Shown in pieces: positions 1 through 7,619 of a stretch of 11,377 nucleotides of DNA. The notes beneath the pieces are model-generated. The model did no database searches. It had not been told where the DNA came from and saw only the letters and a list, made by a program, of their open reading frames with translations. Source of the DNA: an uncultured bacterium (GTDB taxonomy: Bacteria > Patescibacteriota > Minisyncoccia > Phycocordibacterales > UBA2100); the NCBI GenBank assembly GCA_903881205.1, contig CAIRSC010000005.1, positions 1 through 11,377 on the forward strand, given 5' to 3'. Position 1 is the first letter of the stretch. Each line of letters starts with the position of its first letter. The translations under genes were made by a program, and so were the position numbers.

Positions 1-1613
1 ACCGATGTCGGTGACTGACGTAGGAGCAGTTGGATCGACGAGTTGGTGATCATCGGAATACCGTACGGCGAATTGAGGAAGTCGGAGACGTCCTGCGTGA
101 TGGTAGAGATCCCGAGATAATATTTGCGTCCGCGCTTTGCGATCGAGAAGAGGAACGACGCGGTGTCTTCGGAGCGCATCATCCACCATGCCTCGTCGAT
201 CACGAGCAGTCGCTTGCGGAGCTCTTTTCGCACCTGGTTCCAGATGTGGTGCGTGATGATGTACATAGCGACCGGCTTGAGGTCGTCTTCCATGTCGCGC
301 ACGGAGAACACAACGAGCTTCTTATTCATATCGACGTTGGTCGGGCGGTTCATAAAGCCCGACCACGTACCCTTGGTGTATTTGCTTAGACGCTGTACGA
401 GCGACTCGCTTCCCTCCATGCCAGAGAGGACGAGCTCGAAGTCGGAAAGCAGTGGTGGTTCGACCGCTGCGAAGTTGGCATCGGCAGTGATGTCTTTGAG
501 TGCGTACGTCTCTGTGATCGCCTTATCAATGATCGCGTCCTCTTCCGGAGTGAGACCGCCGAGCATAATGCGAAAGAGTCCGACGAGCGTGATTATGTTG
601 TTGCGCAATACATCCGCGGGTGCCTCATCCTCGCGCGGCACTGCAAGATCAAAAGGATTGATGTGGTGTTCCGAAGAGAGCGAGATATTGAAATAGCGAC
701 CGCCGACGGTCTCAGCGAGATATTCGTACTCGCGCTCAGGGTCGATCACAATCACCTCCGTGTCGAACATGAGGCTGCGAAGGATCTCGAGCTTCGTCGT
801 ATAGGATTTGCCCGCGCCAGATTTCGCGAAGGTCACTGAGTTGTAGTTTTCCAGAGAGAAGCGGTCGAAGAGAATGAGCGAGGAATTGTGGCGGTTGATG
901 CCATAGAGAATACCGCGATCCGACGTGAGGTCGAACGAAATGAACGGAAATATCGAGGAAAGCGGCGCCGAATTGAGCTTCGTGTGCACGTTGAGCTCGT
1001 CGGTCGCCAGCGGCAGTACCGAGCGGAACCCCTGCTCTTGCTGGAAGAGTGCCGGACGGATGTAGACGAGGCGGGATTCAAGAATAGAGCGCACCTCACT
1101 CTCCGTCTTATCGATCTCTTCGCGCGTGTTGCCATAGATGGTGAGATAGAGTCCCACATCGAAGATTCGCTCCTGTGCCTGCTGGAGCGAGTCGCGCAGC
1201 TGCTCGAGGTCGGAGTACGCGGTATCGAGCATCGGGTCGCGCACGATCCCCTTCTGTTCGCGGGTAGCGATCTGACTTTGGACCTCGGCGACCTTCTTCT
1301 GGAACTTGCGGAGCATTTCATTGGTATCCATCGGGTGAATGAATACCGAAATGTCGATCACCTTATCCATGTTGATGATTGGTGCGAACCAGCCGGTGGT
1401 AAGGAAGCGCGGATACGAGATCACGAAGAATGTGCGCGCGATCTTCTCTCCGAGATCGAGTTCGCGCGAATTTACTTTGAGCGCGTGCGGCGCGATCACG
1501 TCTTGGAGATTGAGTACCCCGGTCTGATAGATCTCGTCGGGCAGCACCGGAAGAATATCCGATATTTCGGTGCTTTTTTTGTTGCCAAACGGAAGTAAGT
1601 CGGAGAATGCCAT
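1..1613 (-). CDS. virB4: VirB4-family T4SS ATPase (C-terminus beyond window)
   Basis: This is the ATPase expected to energise the secretion machine at the cytoplasmic face of the membrane. The minus strand reads openly from ATG at 1613 to the window edge, giving 537 residues without a stop. Residues 1-240 form the N-terminal domain (the VirB4/TrbE-type region). The P-loop is AKSGAGKS with Lys269, and its first position is Ala where the Walker A consensus has Gly. Walker B is LLVIDEAWWMM with Asp473 and Glu474, followed by a TITQD motif near 504-508 and LLLRQSPTS at the cut end. The upstream TraC-like gene ends one base before this ATG (TAA-T-ATG), and only a weak AGGA lies 11 bases ahead, so translational coupling is likely. 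Family members usually run somewhat longer, so I infer that several dozen residues are missing. Family assignment is firm; the transported substrate is unknown. Confidence 0.93.
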   Translation of the reverse strand, partial: MAFSDLLPFGNKKSTEISDILPVLPDEIYQTGVLNLQDVIAPHALKVNSRELDLGEKIARTFFVISYPRFLTTGWFAPIINMDKVIDISVFIHPMDTNEMLRKFQKKVAEVQSQIATREQKGIVRDPMLDTAYSDLEQLRDSLQQAQERIFDVGLYLTIYGNTREEIDKTESEVRSILESRLVYIRPALFQQEQGFRSVLPLATDELNVHTKLNSAPLSSIFPFISFDLTSDRGILYGINRHNSSLILFDRFSLENYNSVTFAKSGAGKSYTTKLEILRSLMFDTEVIVIDPEREYEYLAETVGGRYFNISLSSEHHINPFDLAVPREDEAPADVLRNNIITLVGLFRIMLGGLTPEEDAIIDKAITETYALKDITADANFAAVEPPLLSDFELVLSGMEGSESLVQRLSKYTKGTWSGFMNRPTNVDMNKKLVVFSVRDMEDDLKPVAMYIITHHIWNQVRKELRKRLLVIDEAWWMMRSEDTASFLFSIAKRGRKYYLGISTITQDVSDFLNSPYGIPMITNSSIQLLLRQSPTS

Positions 1614-1614
1614 A

Positions 1615-2274
1615 TTATTGGTTGTCCTGGATCGGCATCGGTTTGCCGTCTTCGCCCGGGTTGAACATCTTGTAGAGCAATTCTATCGCTTCTTCAGTGC
1701 CGAGCTGCACGGTGCGCACGCCGGTGCGGATAAGTCCCTGCTGCACGATACCGATGCGCTGCTCGAGCTGGGAGACCTGTTCGCTGAATGATTTGCTCTC
1801 CTCTTCAGAAGATTGTTTCTTGCCGAACGGGAGAAATCCCGATACCGCCGATCCTTTTTTCGATATGGCCGGTGCATAGGGCACCACCACAAAGAAGTTC
1901 TTGGTCATGATGTTCGCGGCCTCAGTGAAGCTTTTCACGAATTCAATGTATTCGCGGATCTGGATGCGCATGAGGTCGTCGAGCTGCTCTTTGTACGCCG
2001 CTTCGAGTGTCGCGACGTACGGACGGATATCGAGCATGCGTGACTGCACGAATATCTGCACCGAAAAGTCGAGCGAATTGAGGAAGTTCTGGAACTGGAC
2101 GATAAATGCCGTCTGCTCATCCTCGGATTTCAGCGCGAAGTTGATCGACGATGCCAGGAGGATCGCGCGCAATCCCCCATCTTTGAGCATGACCACTCCG
2201 TCGCGGACCTCAGAGATCGGCACAAAATCTTGTGTCGACTTCGAATTTGTCCGTGAATTTATTTCTGTCGGCAT
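1615..2274 (-). CDS. TraC-like T4SS protein, no ATPase motifs
   Basis: This 219-residue soluble protein resembles the TraC-like domain found next to VirB4 in CPR secretion clusters, itself similar to the N-terminal domain of VirB4/TraC ATPases. Residues 17-133 carry the recognisable part: VPISEVRDGVVMLKDGGLRA, a helical FIVQFQNFLNSLDFSVQIFVQ segment, then a strand NFFVVVPYAP. I see no Walker A or B motif, so it should not hydrolyse ATP. A charged linker (about 140-165) holds LPFGKK at 148-153, close to LPFGNKK in the first residues of VirB4. The C-terminal third is probably a coiled coil (SEQVSQLEQRIGIVQQ). It starts one base after the PrgI-like gene and stops one base before virB4, so the three should be translated together. 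Its likely job is to adapt or scaffold VirB4 at the membrane base; this is inference. Confidence 0.8.
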   Translation of the reverse strand: MPTEINSRTNSKSTQDFVPISEVRDGVVMLKDGGLRAILLASSINFALKSEDEQTAFIVQFQNFLNSLDFSVQIFVQSRMLDIRPYVATLEAAYKEQLDDLMRIQIREYIEFVKSFTEAANIMTKNFFVVVPYAPAISKKGSAVSGFLPFGKKQSSEEESKSFSEQVSQLEQRIGIVQQGLIRTGVRTVQLGTEEAIELLYKMFNPGEDGKPMPIQDNQ

Positions 2275-2275
2275 A

Positions 2276-2788
2276 TTATTGAATAGCGTGACCCCTCATA
2301 TTGGCAAGAATATCCTGTGCGGTACGCATGGGCGCCACGTTACTCCGTTGGCTGTCTTCGCGCTCTTCCTCGGCAGCGGTTCCTGCTGCCACACGCTCCT
2401 TGATGTCGAGACTCCAGGCAAGCTCATGCAGACGGCTATCGGTGAGCTTCGGAATATATACGGCGCTCGCTTTCGGAGCCTGCACCTCGCGCGCCACCAC
2501 CTTTTTCTTCTGCGAGTTGTTCCAGAGATAGAGCTTGGGATGCAGAAAGTAGTAAAAACCGTTTTCCAGAGCCAAAATAAAAGGCCTGCCGTTGACCTGG
2601 AAGAATGCGAGCGCCGCCGCCAGCGCGACCACTCCTACGACGAGCGGGATTGCGAGAAAAAAAGGCAGCAAGCGCCATAGTACGTAGGCCATACCCGCGC
2701 CGCCCGCCATAAATATGAATTGTTTGAACGTGAAAGGGCCGATGATCTTGTCCTCTACTTCGATAAATTGAGGAACCTGAAATTGCAT
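2276..2788 (-). CDS. PrgI/VirB3-like inner-membrane T4SS protein
   Basis: A 170-residue membrane protein of the PrgI family, the Gram-positive counterpart of VirB3, which partners VirB4 at the membrane. The N-terminus has the typical layout: MQFQVPQFIEVEDKIIGPFT, then two closely spaced membrane segments at about 21-40 and 42-63, then NGRPF and the aromatic FYYFLHPKLYLW stretch at 79-89. The rest (about 95-170) is charged, soluble and of unknown role; it is longer than the short core of the family. The ATG at 2788 lies six bases after a perfect TATAAT, so the transcript would start on the start codon. Downstream, its stop is followed after one base by the TraC-like gene. The order PrgI, TraC-like, VirB4 is a strong contextual argument for the assignment. 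Confidence 0.87.
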   Translation of the reverse strand: MQFQVPQFIEVEDKIIGPFTFKQFIFMAGGAGMAYVLWRLLPFFLAIPLVVGVVALAAALAFFQVNGRPFILALENGFYYFLHPKLYLWNNSQKKKVVAREVQAPKASAVYIPKLTDSRLHELAWSLDIKERVAAGTAAEEEREDSQRSNVAPMRTAQDILANMRGHAIQ

Positions 2789-2794
2789 GGGTTA

Positions 2795-2826
2795 ATTATA
2801 GCAGCCCGCACGCGCGGTATCGTCAA
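2795..2826 (-). promoter_or_regulatory. Extended -10 promoter for leaderless PrgI-TraC-VirB4 transcript
   Basis: The minus strand reads TGCTATAAT (2803 to 2795), a consensus extended -10 element, followed by TAACCC and then the ATG of the PrgI-like gene. Six bases between the -10 and the ATG put +1 on the A of the start codon, so the mRNA would be leaderless. A TTGACG lies at 2826-2821 with a 20-base spacer, longer than the usual 17, so the extended -10 may carry most of the activity. A short inverted repeat (CCGC/GCGG, plus-strand 2806-2817) sits in the spacer and could be an operator or chance. The promoter would let the last three genes be expressed separately from the upstream part of the cluster. 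Confidence 0.68.
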
Positions 2827-2845
2827 AAAGAAATAAAACGTGGGG

Positions 2846-3451
2846 CTATTTCAGTTGTTCTCGATACGGATCCCCTTCTATCGTCTTGCGTTCGTGACTC
2901 GGCGCAGATGGAACGTATGCGGGCGAGATCTGTGCACGTTCCACAGTGGCCGTTGGCGCCGACAACGGTGGTGTACCGGGAACGACTGGAAGTGCTGCCG
3001 GCACCGGGATGGTCGGCGTAGCAGCAAGCGGTGCGACGGTTGCTGGAGCGCCGGATCCTGTTGTTAGCATCGTGTTGCGCAAGTCCTCTACCCCGGTCGT
3101 AGTCGCGGCCACCGCAGCCGGATGGTCGAGCGATCGCTCGAGTTCCTGGCGCACCGGGGCAAAGACGATTCGGGAAATATCCTGAGCCAGTGCGTGAGCT
3201 GTCACATCGTCGAGATTCACCTCTGCCTTTATGTGCTGCTCAAGATCTTCCATGCGCTGGATGCCAAGGATCGCGAGCATTACTTCATTTTCGAGCGCGG
3301 CCCACTGGTCGAGATGGAGTTTGTGGATGTTAGCGAGTTCACGCAAATGCTTCTCGATGTCCGCTGATGTAATAGCGTCTTGCACCACCTTAGGCAATGC
3401 CGAAAAACGCGCATTCAATATATCTTGAGTCTCGTTTTCCTCTGTATTCAT
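2846..3451 (-). CDS. Soluble T4SS-cluster protein with helical N-domain and Pro/Ala/Thr-rich tail
   Basis: I do not recognise this 201-residue protein by family. Residues 8-110 look like a compact all-helical domain (ILNARFSALPKVVQDAITSA, then LHLDQWAALENEVMLAILGI). Residues about 111-185 are a low-complexity stretch rich in Pro, Ala, Thr and Val, likely disordered. The tail ends in a charged segment with DPYREQLK. There is no signal peptide or membrane segment, so a cytoplasmic location is expected. It lies between the VirB6-like and PrgI-like genes; its ATG follows the VirB6 stop after three bases (TAATCTATG), so it is probably coupled to that gene. A role as cytoplasmic adaptor or regulator of the secretion machine would fit the position, but nothing in the sequence proves one. 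Confidence 0.78.
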   Translation of the reverse strand: MNTEENETQDILNARFSALPKVVQDAITSADIEKHLRELANIHKLHLDQWAALENEVMLAILGIQRMEDLEQHIKAEVNLDDVTAHALAQDISRIVFAPVRQELERSLDHPAAVAATTTGVEDLRNTMLTTGSGAPATVAPLAATPTIPVPAALPVVPGTPPLSAPTATVERAQISPAYVPSAPSHERKTIEGDPYREQLK

Positions 3452-3454
3452 AGA

Positions 3455-5911
3455 TTATGGGTGCGACGGAGGTGTCGGCGTATTATTTTGTTGTTTGAGA
3501 AGGTCTTTCAGCGTATCCGAAATATTCTTACTTGCATTTTTCTTGAGGTTGCCGCGGATCAGATTTGCGGTAAAGTCGTCGGCATGGGTTTCATGTGCCG
3601 CGACCGAGGCGGCATTCTCAGTGCTCCAATCCTGGAATCTTGTTGCAAGCTCCACGACTTGTCCGGCCTTACCGGCCCTAACGGATTGAATATCTTTATC
3701 AATATCAGCGATAAGTGCTTCTGCTGTTTTATACGGAGCTGCCGTAGTATGCTGTAGTTCAATATTTTTAATTACATTTTCAGCGCGCCCAAGCGTTTCT
3801 GTTGCCCTTCTGATGCGATCATTCTCGTTTTGTAGTGCACTTTGATGCGCTGCCCTGGTCATTGCTCCCGACAGAACTTGCTGATCATGCTCTGCTTTCA
3901 TGCGGGTCGCATCGGCGATCTCGGCTTTGGAGTTATCCCGATGTGCGACTGCGCCGGAAGAGTTCTTCGCGGCCTCCATGCTTTGCTTCATTGTGTCGAC
4001 GGCTTGTTGCTGAATATCTTTTTGACTCTGCAGTGTGGCAAGCTGCTTTGCGCTCTCCTCTTCGACTACCTTGCGTGCCTCGTCCGTTGCAACCTTCTTG
4101 CTCACGACAAGGTCGGACACGCTCTTCGCCGCCTCTTCTGCCGCCTTCTTACGGGGTTCGATAAAACCGCCGCCGGCCTTCGGGGCCGAAGCTCCGGCTC
4201 TCTTTGCGATGGCGGCACCGACTGCATTCGTCATGAAGTTGAAATCTCTTTTTGCTGTCTTATCCGCAGCGGACTTCTGTTTTCTCAAATTCTGCAGTTC
4301 TTGCAAAGCTTTACTGTGTTCTGCCGTACCGTCTGCCAATTTCGAGAGATGAAGATTTTTCGCTTTGATACTTTCGTCGAGTCCCTCAGACCTTTTAGCT
4401 GCGCTCCACCCAAGTGTATTACGGCCAAGCATCCCGGCAGCGCCTGCTGTCGCACTCAATGCTCCAAAGCCCGCGAGCCCGAGTCCGAGGCGCGCGACAT
4501 TGAATCCGCCGAGGCCACTGGAGAATTTACTCGCGAGCTTAAATGAGGCAAAGAGAAGCCCGAGGATGATCACAAAGTTGAGCAGCGCGGTTATGTTCCC
4601 TGCTGCCGTTGGGTCTGTAGCTAATTTCCCTAGAGTCCCCGTGTTACCAAATGCCCCCTTGATTCCGGCCGCAACCGCAAGTGTCGCCCAAAGCATCATC
4701 ATGAGTATTGGCGCGAGAATCGCATTCTTGAAGAGCGAGTCCCACCACTTGCTCCATCCGTAATTATCGGCAAGTTTGGGTATCAGGTATGTGGCAAAGG
4801 CGAGGGATGAGGTGATGAGGAGGAATATGAATAGTACCGCGCGAGCGACTAAGATGAACGATCCGTAAAGAAATACGAGTGCTGTGGCGATAAGAAATAC
4901 GAATGAGAGCACTCCGATCACGAGACCGGTCGAAGCGTCATCGTTTTCATCTTGTATCTTGCGTATCGCATTGTACGAATCAGCAAACCCAGTGACACCA
5001 AGATACTGAATGAATGTCCCTGCAATCCCCTGGCTTTGTCCTATGGCAGCGCTATCAGCGCTGTTTACCGTGCTCTTATTTATACTCCCTTGGTCTGCGT
5101 TGGATAGGGAGGCGTTATAGAACTGAAAGGCGGTGAAATTTGAGGCATCGATGACGAGCTTGGTAAAAAGAAGGCTGAAGTTGATGAGTACCGCGACGAT
5201 AAGTACTCGGGAAAGGAGCTTCTTGGCACCATACTCGCTTACGCCGAGAATCGTAGATATCGCGATGAAGACGAAGAAGCCGATGATAAGGATATTCGAA
5301 ATATCACGAAATACTGTCCAGACATTATTTACTGCATCCTGCACGCTCGTATACATCGGTGTCTGAAAACTCACCACGGTGTATTTAAGGATTGCCTCAA
5401 AGAGCAGGCCGCTGGCCGTAAGACACTCAACACCGATATAGATCAGGAATGAGGCAATACCTGCGAAGAGCGCACGTGTGAGACATGCCCCCGGATTGAG
5501 CATTGCAACCAGTATTCCGGAACAGGAAGTGTTTCCCTTTTTGATTTCACCGCTTTTGTCTACGGCGTTGCCTTGTGAGTCGCCGCCGGTGATGTAATTT
5601 TTATTTGCATCGTAATTGTATGTAGTACTGTATCCGCGTCCTCCGAATTCGGATCCGGTATTATTAATTGTCGCTATGCAGGAATAGGTTCCATCGCCAT
5701 ACTTCTTCAGACTATAGCCGACTGTCGTAGGGTCGCCGCCGCCTGCACATTGATCGACGGTAGGCACCGCATCTGCCAAGGCGTAGTTAATATGAATTTG
5801 AGTATGGTCAGTAGCTCGGAAAGTCGACAAAGGAGCTATAACGATAGTTACGAACAACAATACAAGCGGGATTTTGTATGCATTTCGAACAAATTGTGCG
5901 AGTCGGGACAT
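3455..5911 (-). CDS. VirB6/TrbL-like polytopic membrane protein with long helical C-terminal tail
   Basis: The likely channel scaffold of the machine, 818 residues. An N-terminal hydrophobic segment (about 14-31) precedes an extracytoplasmic region (about 32-145) with Cys55, Cys78, Cys130 and Cys143, enough for two disulfides. Membrane segments follow at about 147-175, 205-224, 233-255, 329-376 (probably two), 398-417, 440-460 and a Gly/Ala-rich stretch near 474-495. The core around WTVFRDISNILIIGFFVFIA and LINFSLLFTKLVIDASN is the pattern I associate with VirB6/TrbL-type proteins of CPR clusters. From about 505 to 818 it is charged, Ala/Lys/Glu/Gln-rich and probably coiled coil, unlike the short tails of classical VirB6. 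Its ATG follows the previous stop after one base (TAG-T-ATG). Base composition looks somewhat more AT-rich than the flanking genes by eye. Confidence 0.85.
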   Translation of the reverse strand: MSRLAQFVRNAYKIPLVLLFVTIVIAPLSTFRATDHTQIHINYALADAVPTVDQCAGGGDPTTVGYSLKKYGDGTYSCIATINNTGSEFGGRGYSTTYNYDANKNYITGGDSQGNAVDKSGEIKKGNTSCSGILVAMLNPGACLTRALFAGIASFLIYIGVECLTASGLLFEAILKYTVVSFQTPMYTSVQDAVNNVWTVFRDISNILIIGFFVFIAISTILGVSEYGAKKLLSRVLIVAVLINFSLLFTKLVIDASNFTAFQFYNASLSNADQGSINKSTVNSADSAAIGQSQGIAGTFIQYLGVTGFADSYNAIRKIQDENDDASTGLVIGVLSFVFLIATALVFLYGSFILVARAVLFIFLLITSSLAFATYLIPKLADNYGWSKWWDSLFKNAILAPILMMMLWATLAVAAGIKGAFGNTGTLGKLATDPTAAGNITALLNFVIILGLLFASFKLASKFSSGLGGFNVARLGLGLAGFGALSATAGAAGMLGRNTLGWSAAKRSEGLDESIKAKNLHLSKLADGTAEHSKALQELQNLRKQKSAADKTAKRDFNFMTNAVGAAIAKRAGASAPKAGGGFIEPRKKAAEEAAKSVSDLVVSKKVATDEARKVVEEESAKQLATLQSQKDIQQQAVDTMKQSMEAAKNSSGAVAHRDNSKAEIADATRMKAEHDQQVLSGAMTRAAHQSALQNENDRIRRATETLGRAENVIKNIELQHTTAAPYKTAEALIADIDKDIQSVRAGKAGQVVELATRFQDWSTENAASVAAHETHADDFTANLIRGNLKKNASKNISDTLKDLLKQQNNTPTPPSHP

Positions 5912-5912
5912 A

Positions 5913-7619
5913 CTATTTTTTCCACTGCGTGATCCACGCCTGGATCGTGGTCGGATTGCTTATATTGCACCAGCCGACTGCCGGGTAGGTCGTGCCGTCC
6001 CACGAAGCGTTGGCGGTGCCATCGCTCCCTCCCCCGGTCCAATTGGCCACCGCGTTGCTCAGCAGTGTCGTCATTGATCCGGTGATCTCGGCCTTCGATT
6101 GGAGCGCGTTTTGCGCATCGTATTGCGTGTGGAGTTTGTGCTGGGTCACGAGCGTATCGAGCTGTTGGAGCGAGAGGCGCTGCAGGTCGAGCGAGGTGGC
6201 GTTGGTGACACCGGCGAGCAGCTGATTGATCACCGTGAGCGCCGCATTCGATGCGTCGATGTTGGTGAGCGTCGAACTCGCGAGCGGTGTGATCTGGCCG
6301 GTGATGATGCCTTGTGAGAACGCGGTAGAGGTGGCGATTTTGAGCGTGATAGCGGTTGGGCAGCTTTGTGTACCGTCGGCAGCAGTAGTACATCCCTGCG
6401 GCACTGCAGTGCAGGTGTTATCGGATTTGACCGATCCGGCGACACAGACATTTTGGATAATCGCGTTCCAGCACGTGTTCTCTTTATCGTGCAGGGAATT
6501 GATCGTGTTGGTGAGGACCGTGGCAATCGCCTGCATGGCCGCAAGATATGCTTGTTCGTTCTGGCGGTTGGAGCTCAGGATAGTGATGGCGGCATTGAGC
6601 GCGCTTGAGCGGATCCCTGCAGCGGATTCGCTCGCTACCTGATCGAGGTACGACGGGGTGGAGCCGGTCGTCTGCACGAGTCCGGTGAGTCCGCGGCTAT
6701 CCCCCACTACTTGAGATGTGATGCCGGCAAACAGTGCGCCGACCATTTGATCGATGTCATTGGCATTTTGCAGCTGAGTGAAGCCGGTCTGAACTGCCTG
6801 CGTGAGATTTGATTCGATCAGTGCGCCGGGAGTCACAGTGATGAGATTGCCGTCGGCATCCACGGTCTGTTGCGGATAGGTGCCTCGCCCCCATGCGACC
6901 TGCGTCATCTGGTCGTTCCATCCGGAAGCTGCGTCCCCCATCACGGTGTCGTACGAATTGCGCGCCGCGAAATATGGAAGGCAGTTGGAATTCGTGAGTG
7001 CAGCGAGACCGGCCCAGCTGAACGACTGCGTCGGATTGGTTTCGAGCGCCTTGAGATCGCCGCTGTACGGACATGCAAGTGATTGAGCGCGAGCATTGAT
7101 GCTTGCGGAATATCCTTGCGCGATGGCGCGTTGAATGGAGCTCTTGAACGCCGGATTGACGGCACTGAGCGTACCGTTCTGAAGACTGGTCACGACCGAC
7201 TGTGTCCAGAAAGCCTGGCTCTCTCGGGGGATGTTCTGCACGAACTGTGCCTGACCGTTGCGCCCGGTCGTGTAGACCCCGACTATTTTCTTGGTAAATC
7301 CTGAGGTGACCCCTTCGCGCTGACGATCAACGATCCCGCGAAGTACGCATTCCTTATATACGAGGTATCCGGTATTGAGTGTCACCGATGCATCGTTGAC
7401 CGGCACATACGCTCCACCGGTAGCACCCAGCGCACCGACACTCATTGAATATGCGCCTGTTTGAGCACATCCGAATACGCCGTCCTTCGCCCATGCGTAC
7501 GAGGTCGGAGCTACGGGAGCACTTGGATCTGCCGGAGCCGTCGTATCAGTCTGTGCAAATGCGAACAGAGGCAGTGCAAGCAGTGTTACGCCAGCGATCA
7601 ATGTAGGTGAAAATCTCAT
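5913..7619 (-). CDS. Exported cysteine-rich T4SS-cluster protein, 568 aa
   Basis: This protein has a clear signal peptide: Met-Arg-Phe, a hydrophobic core, and ALPLFAFA with cleavage expected after residue 22. I have no named family for it. Residues about 45-135 form a distinctive segment containing FGCAQTGAYS and YKECVLRGIVDRQREG. The middle (about 230-375) is predicted helical. Ten cysteines lie at 51, 91, 183, 213, 383, 392, 403, 410, 420 and 551; five fall between 383 and 420 in a Thr/Gly-rich stretch that may be a small disulfide-bonded knob. There is no second membrane segment, so the mature protein should be free outside the membrane or held by partners. Its ATG overlaps the upstream stop (ATGA at 7616-7619), and the VirB6-like gene follows after one base. 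A surface or periplasm-like subunit of the secretion machine or its pilus is the best inference. Confidence 0.82.
   Translation of the reverse strand: MRFSPTLIAGVTLLALPLFAFAQTDTTAPADPSAPVAPTSYAWAKDGVFGCAQTGAYSMSVGALGATGGAYVPVNDASVTLNTGYLVYKECVLRGIVDRQREGVTSGFTKKIVGVYTTGRNGQAQFVQNIPRESQAFWTQSVVTSLQNGTLSAVNPAFKSSIQRAIAQGYSASINARAQSLACPYSGDLKALETNPTQSFSWAGLAALTNSNCLPYFAARNSYDTVMGDAASGWNDQMTQVAWGRGTYPQQTVDADGNLITVTPGALIESNLTQAVQTGFTQLQNANDIDQMVGALFAGITSQVVGDSRGLTGLVQTTGSTPSYLDQVASESAAGIRSSALNAAITILSSNRQNEQAYLAAMQAIATVLTNTINSLHDKENTCWNAIIQNVCVAGSVKSDNTCTAVPQGCTTAADGTQSCPTAITLKIATSTAFSQGIITGQITPLASSTLTNIDASNAALTVINQLLAGVTNATSLDLQRLSLQQLDTLVTQHKLHTQYDAQNALQSKAEITGSMTTLLSNAVANWTGGGSDGTANASWDGTTYPAVGWCNISNPTTIQAWITQWKK

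Noticed and set aside
30..1598. Several long open plus-strand frames (for example 124-696 and 888-1598) opposite virB4
   Set aside because: They are antisense shadows of virB4, whose translation shows Walker motifs; the shadow products are compositionally odd and match nothing.
2806..2817. CCGC/GCGG hairpin as a terminator after the 201-residue protein gene
   Set aside because: Four-base stems with no following T-run on the minus strand; it lies within the promoter spacer instead.
3842..4546. A 234-residue plus-strand open frame with many cysteines
   Set aside because: Antisense to the Ala/Lys/Glu-rich tail of the VirB6-like gene, which produces Cys- and Leu-rich complementary frames; no start signals.
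7616..7619. Frameshift between the membrane-anchored and the 568-residue protein genes
   Set aside because: The ATGA overlap is followed by a full signal peptide, showing two separate genes.
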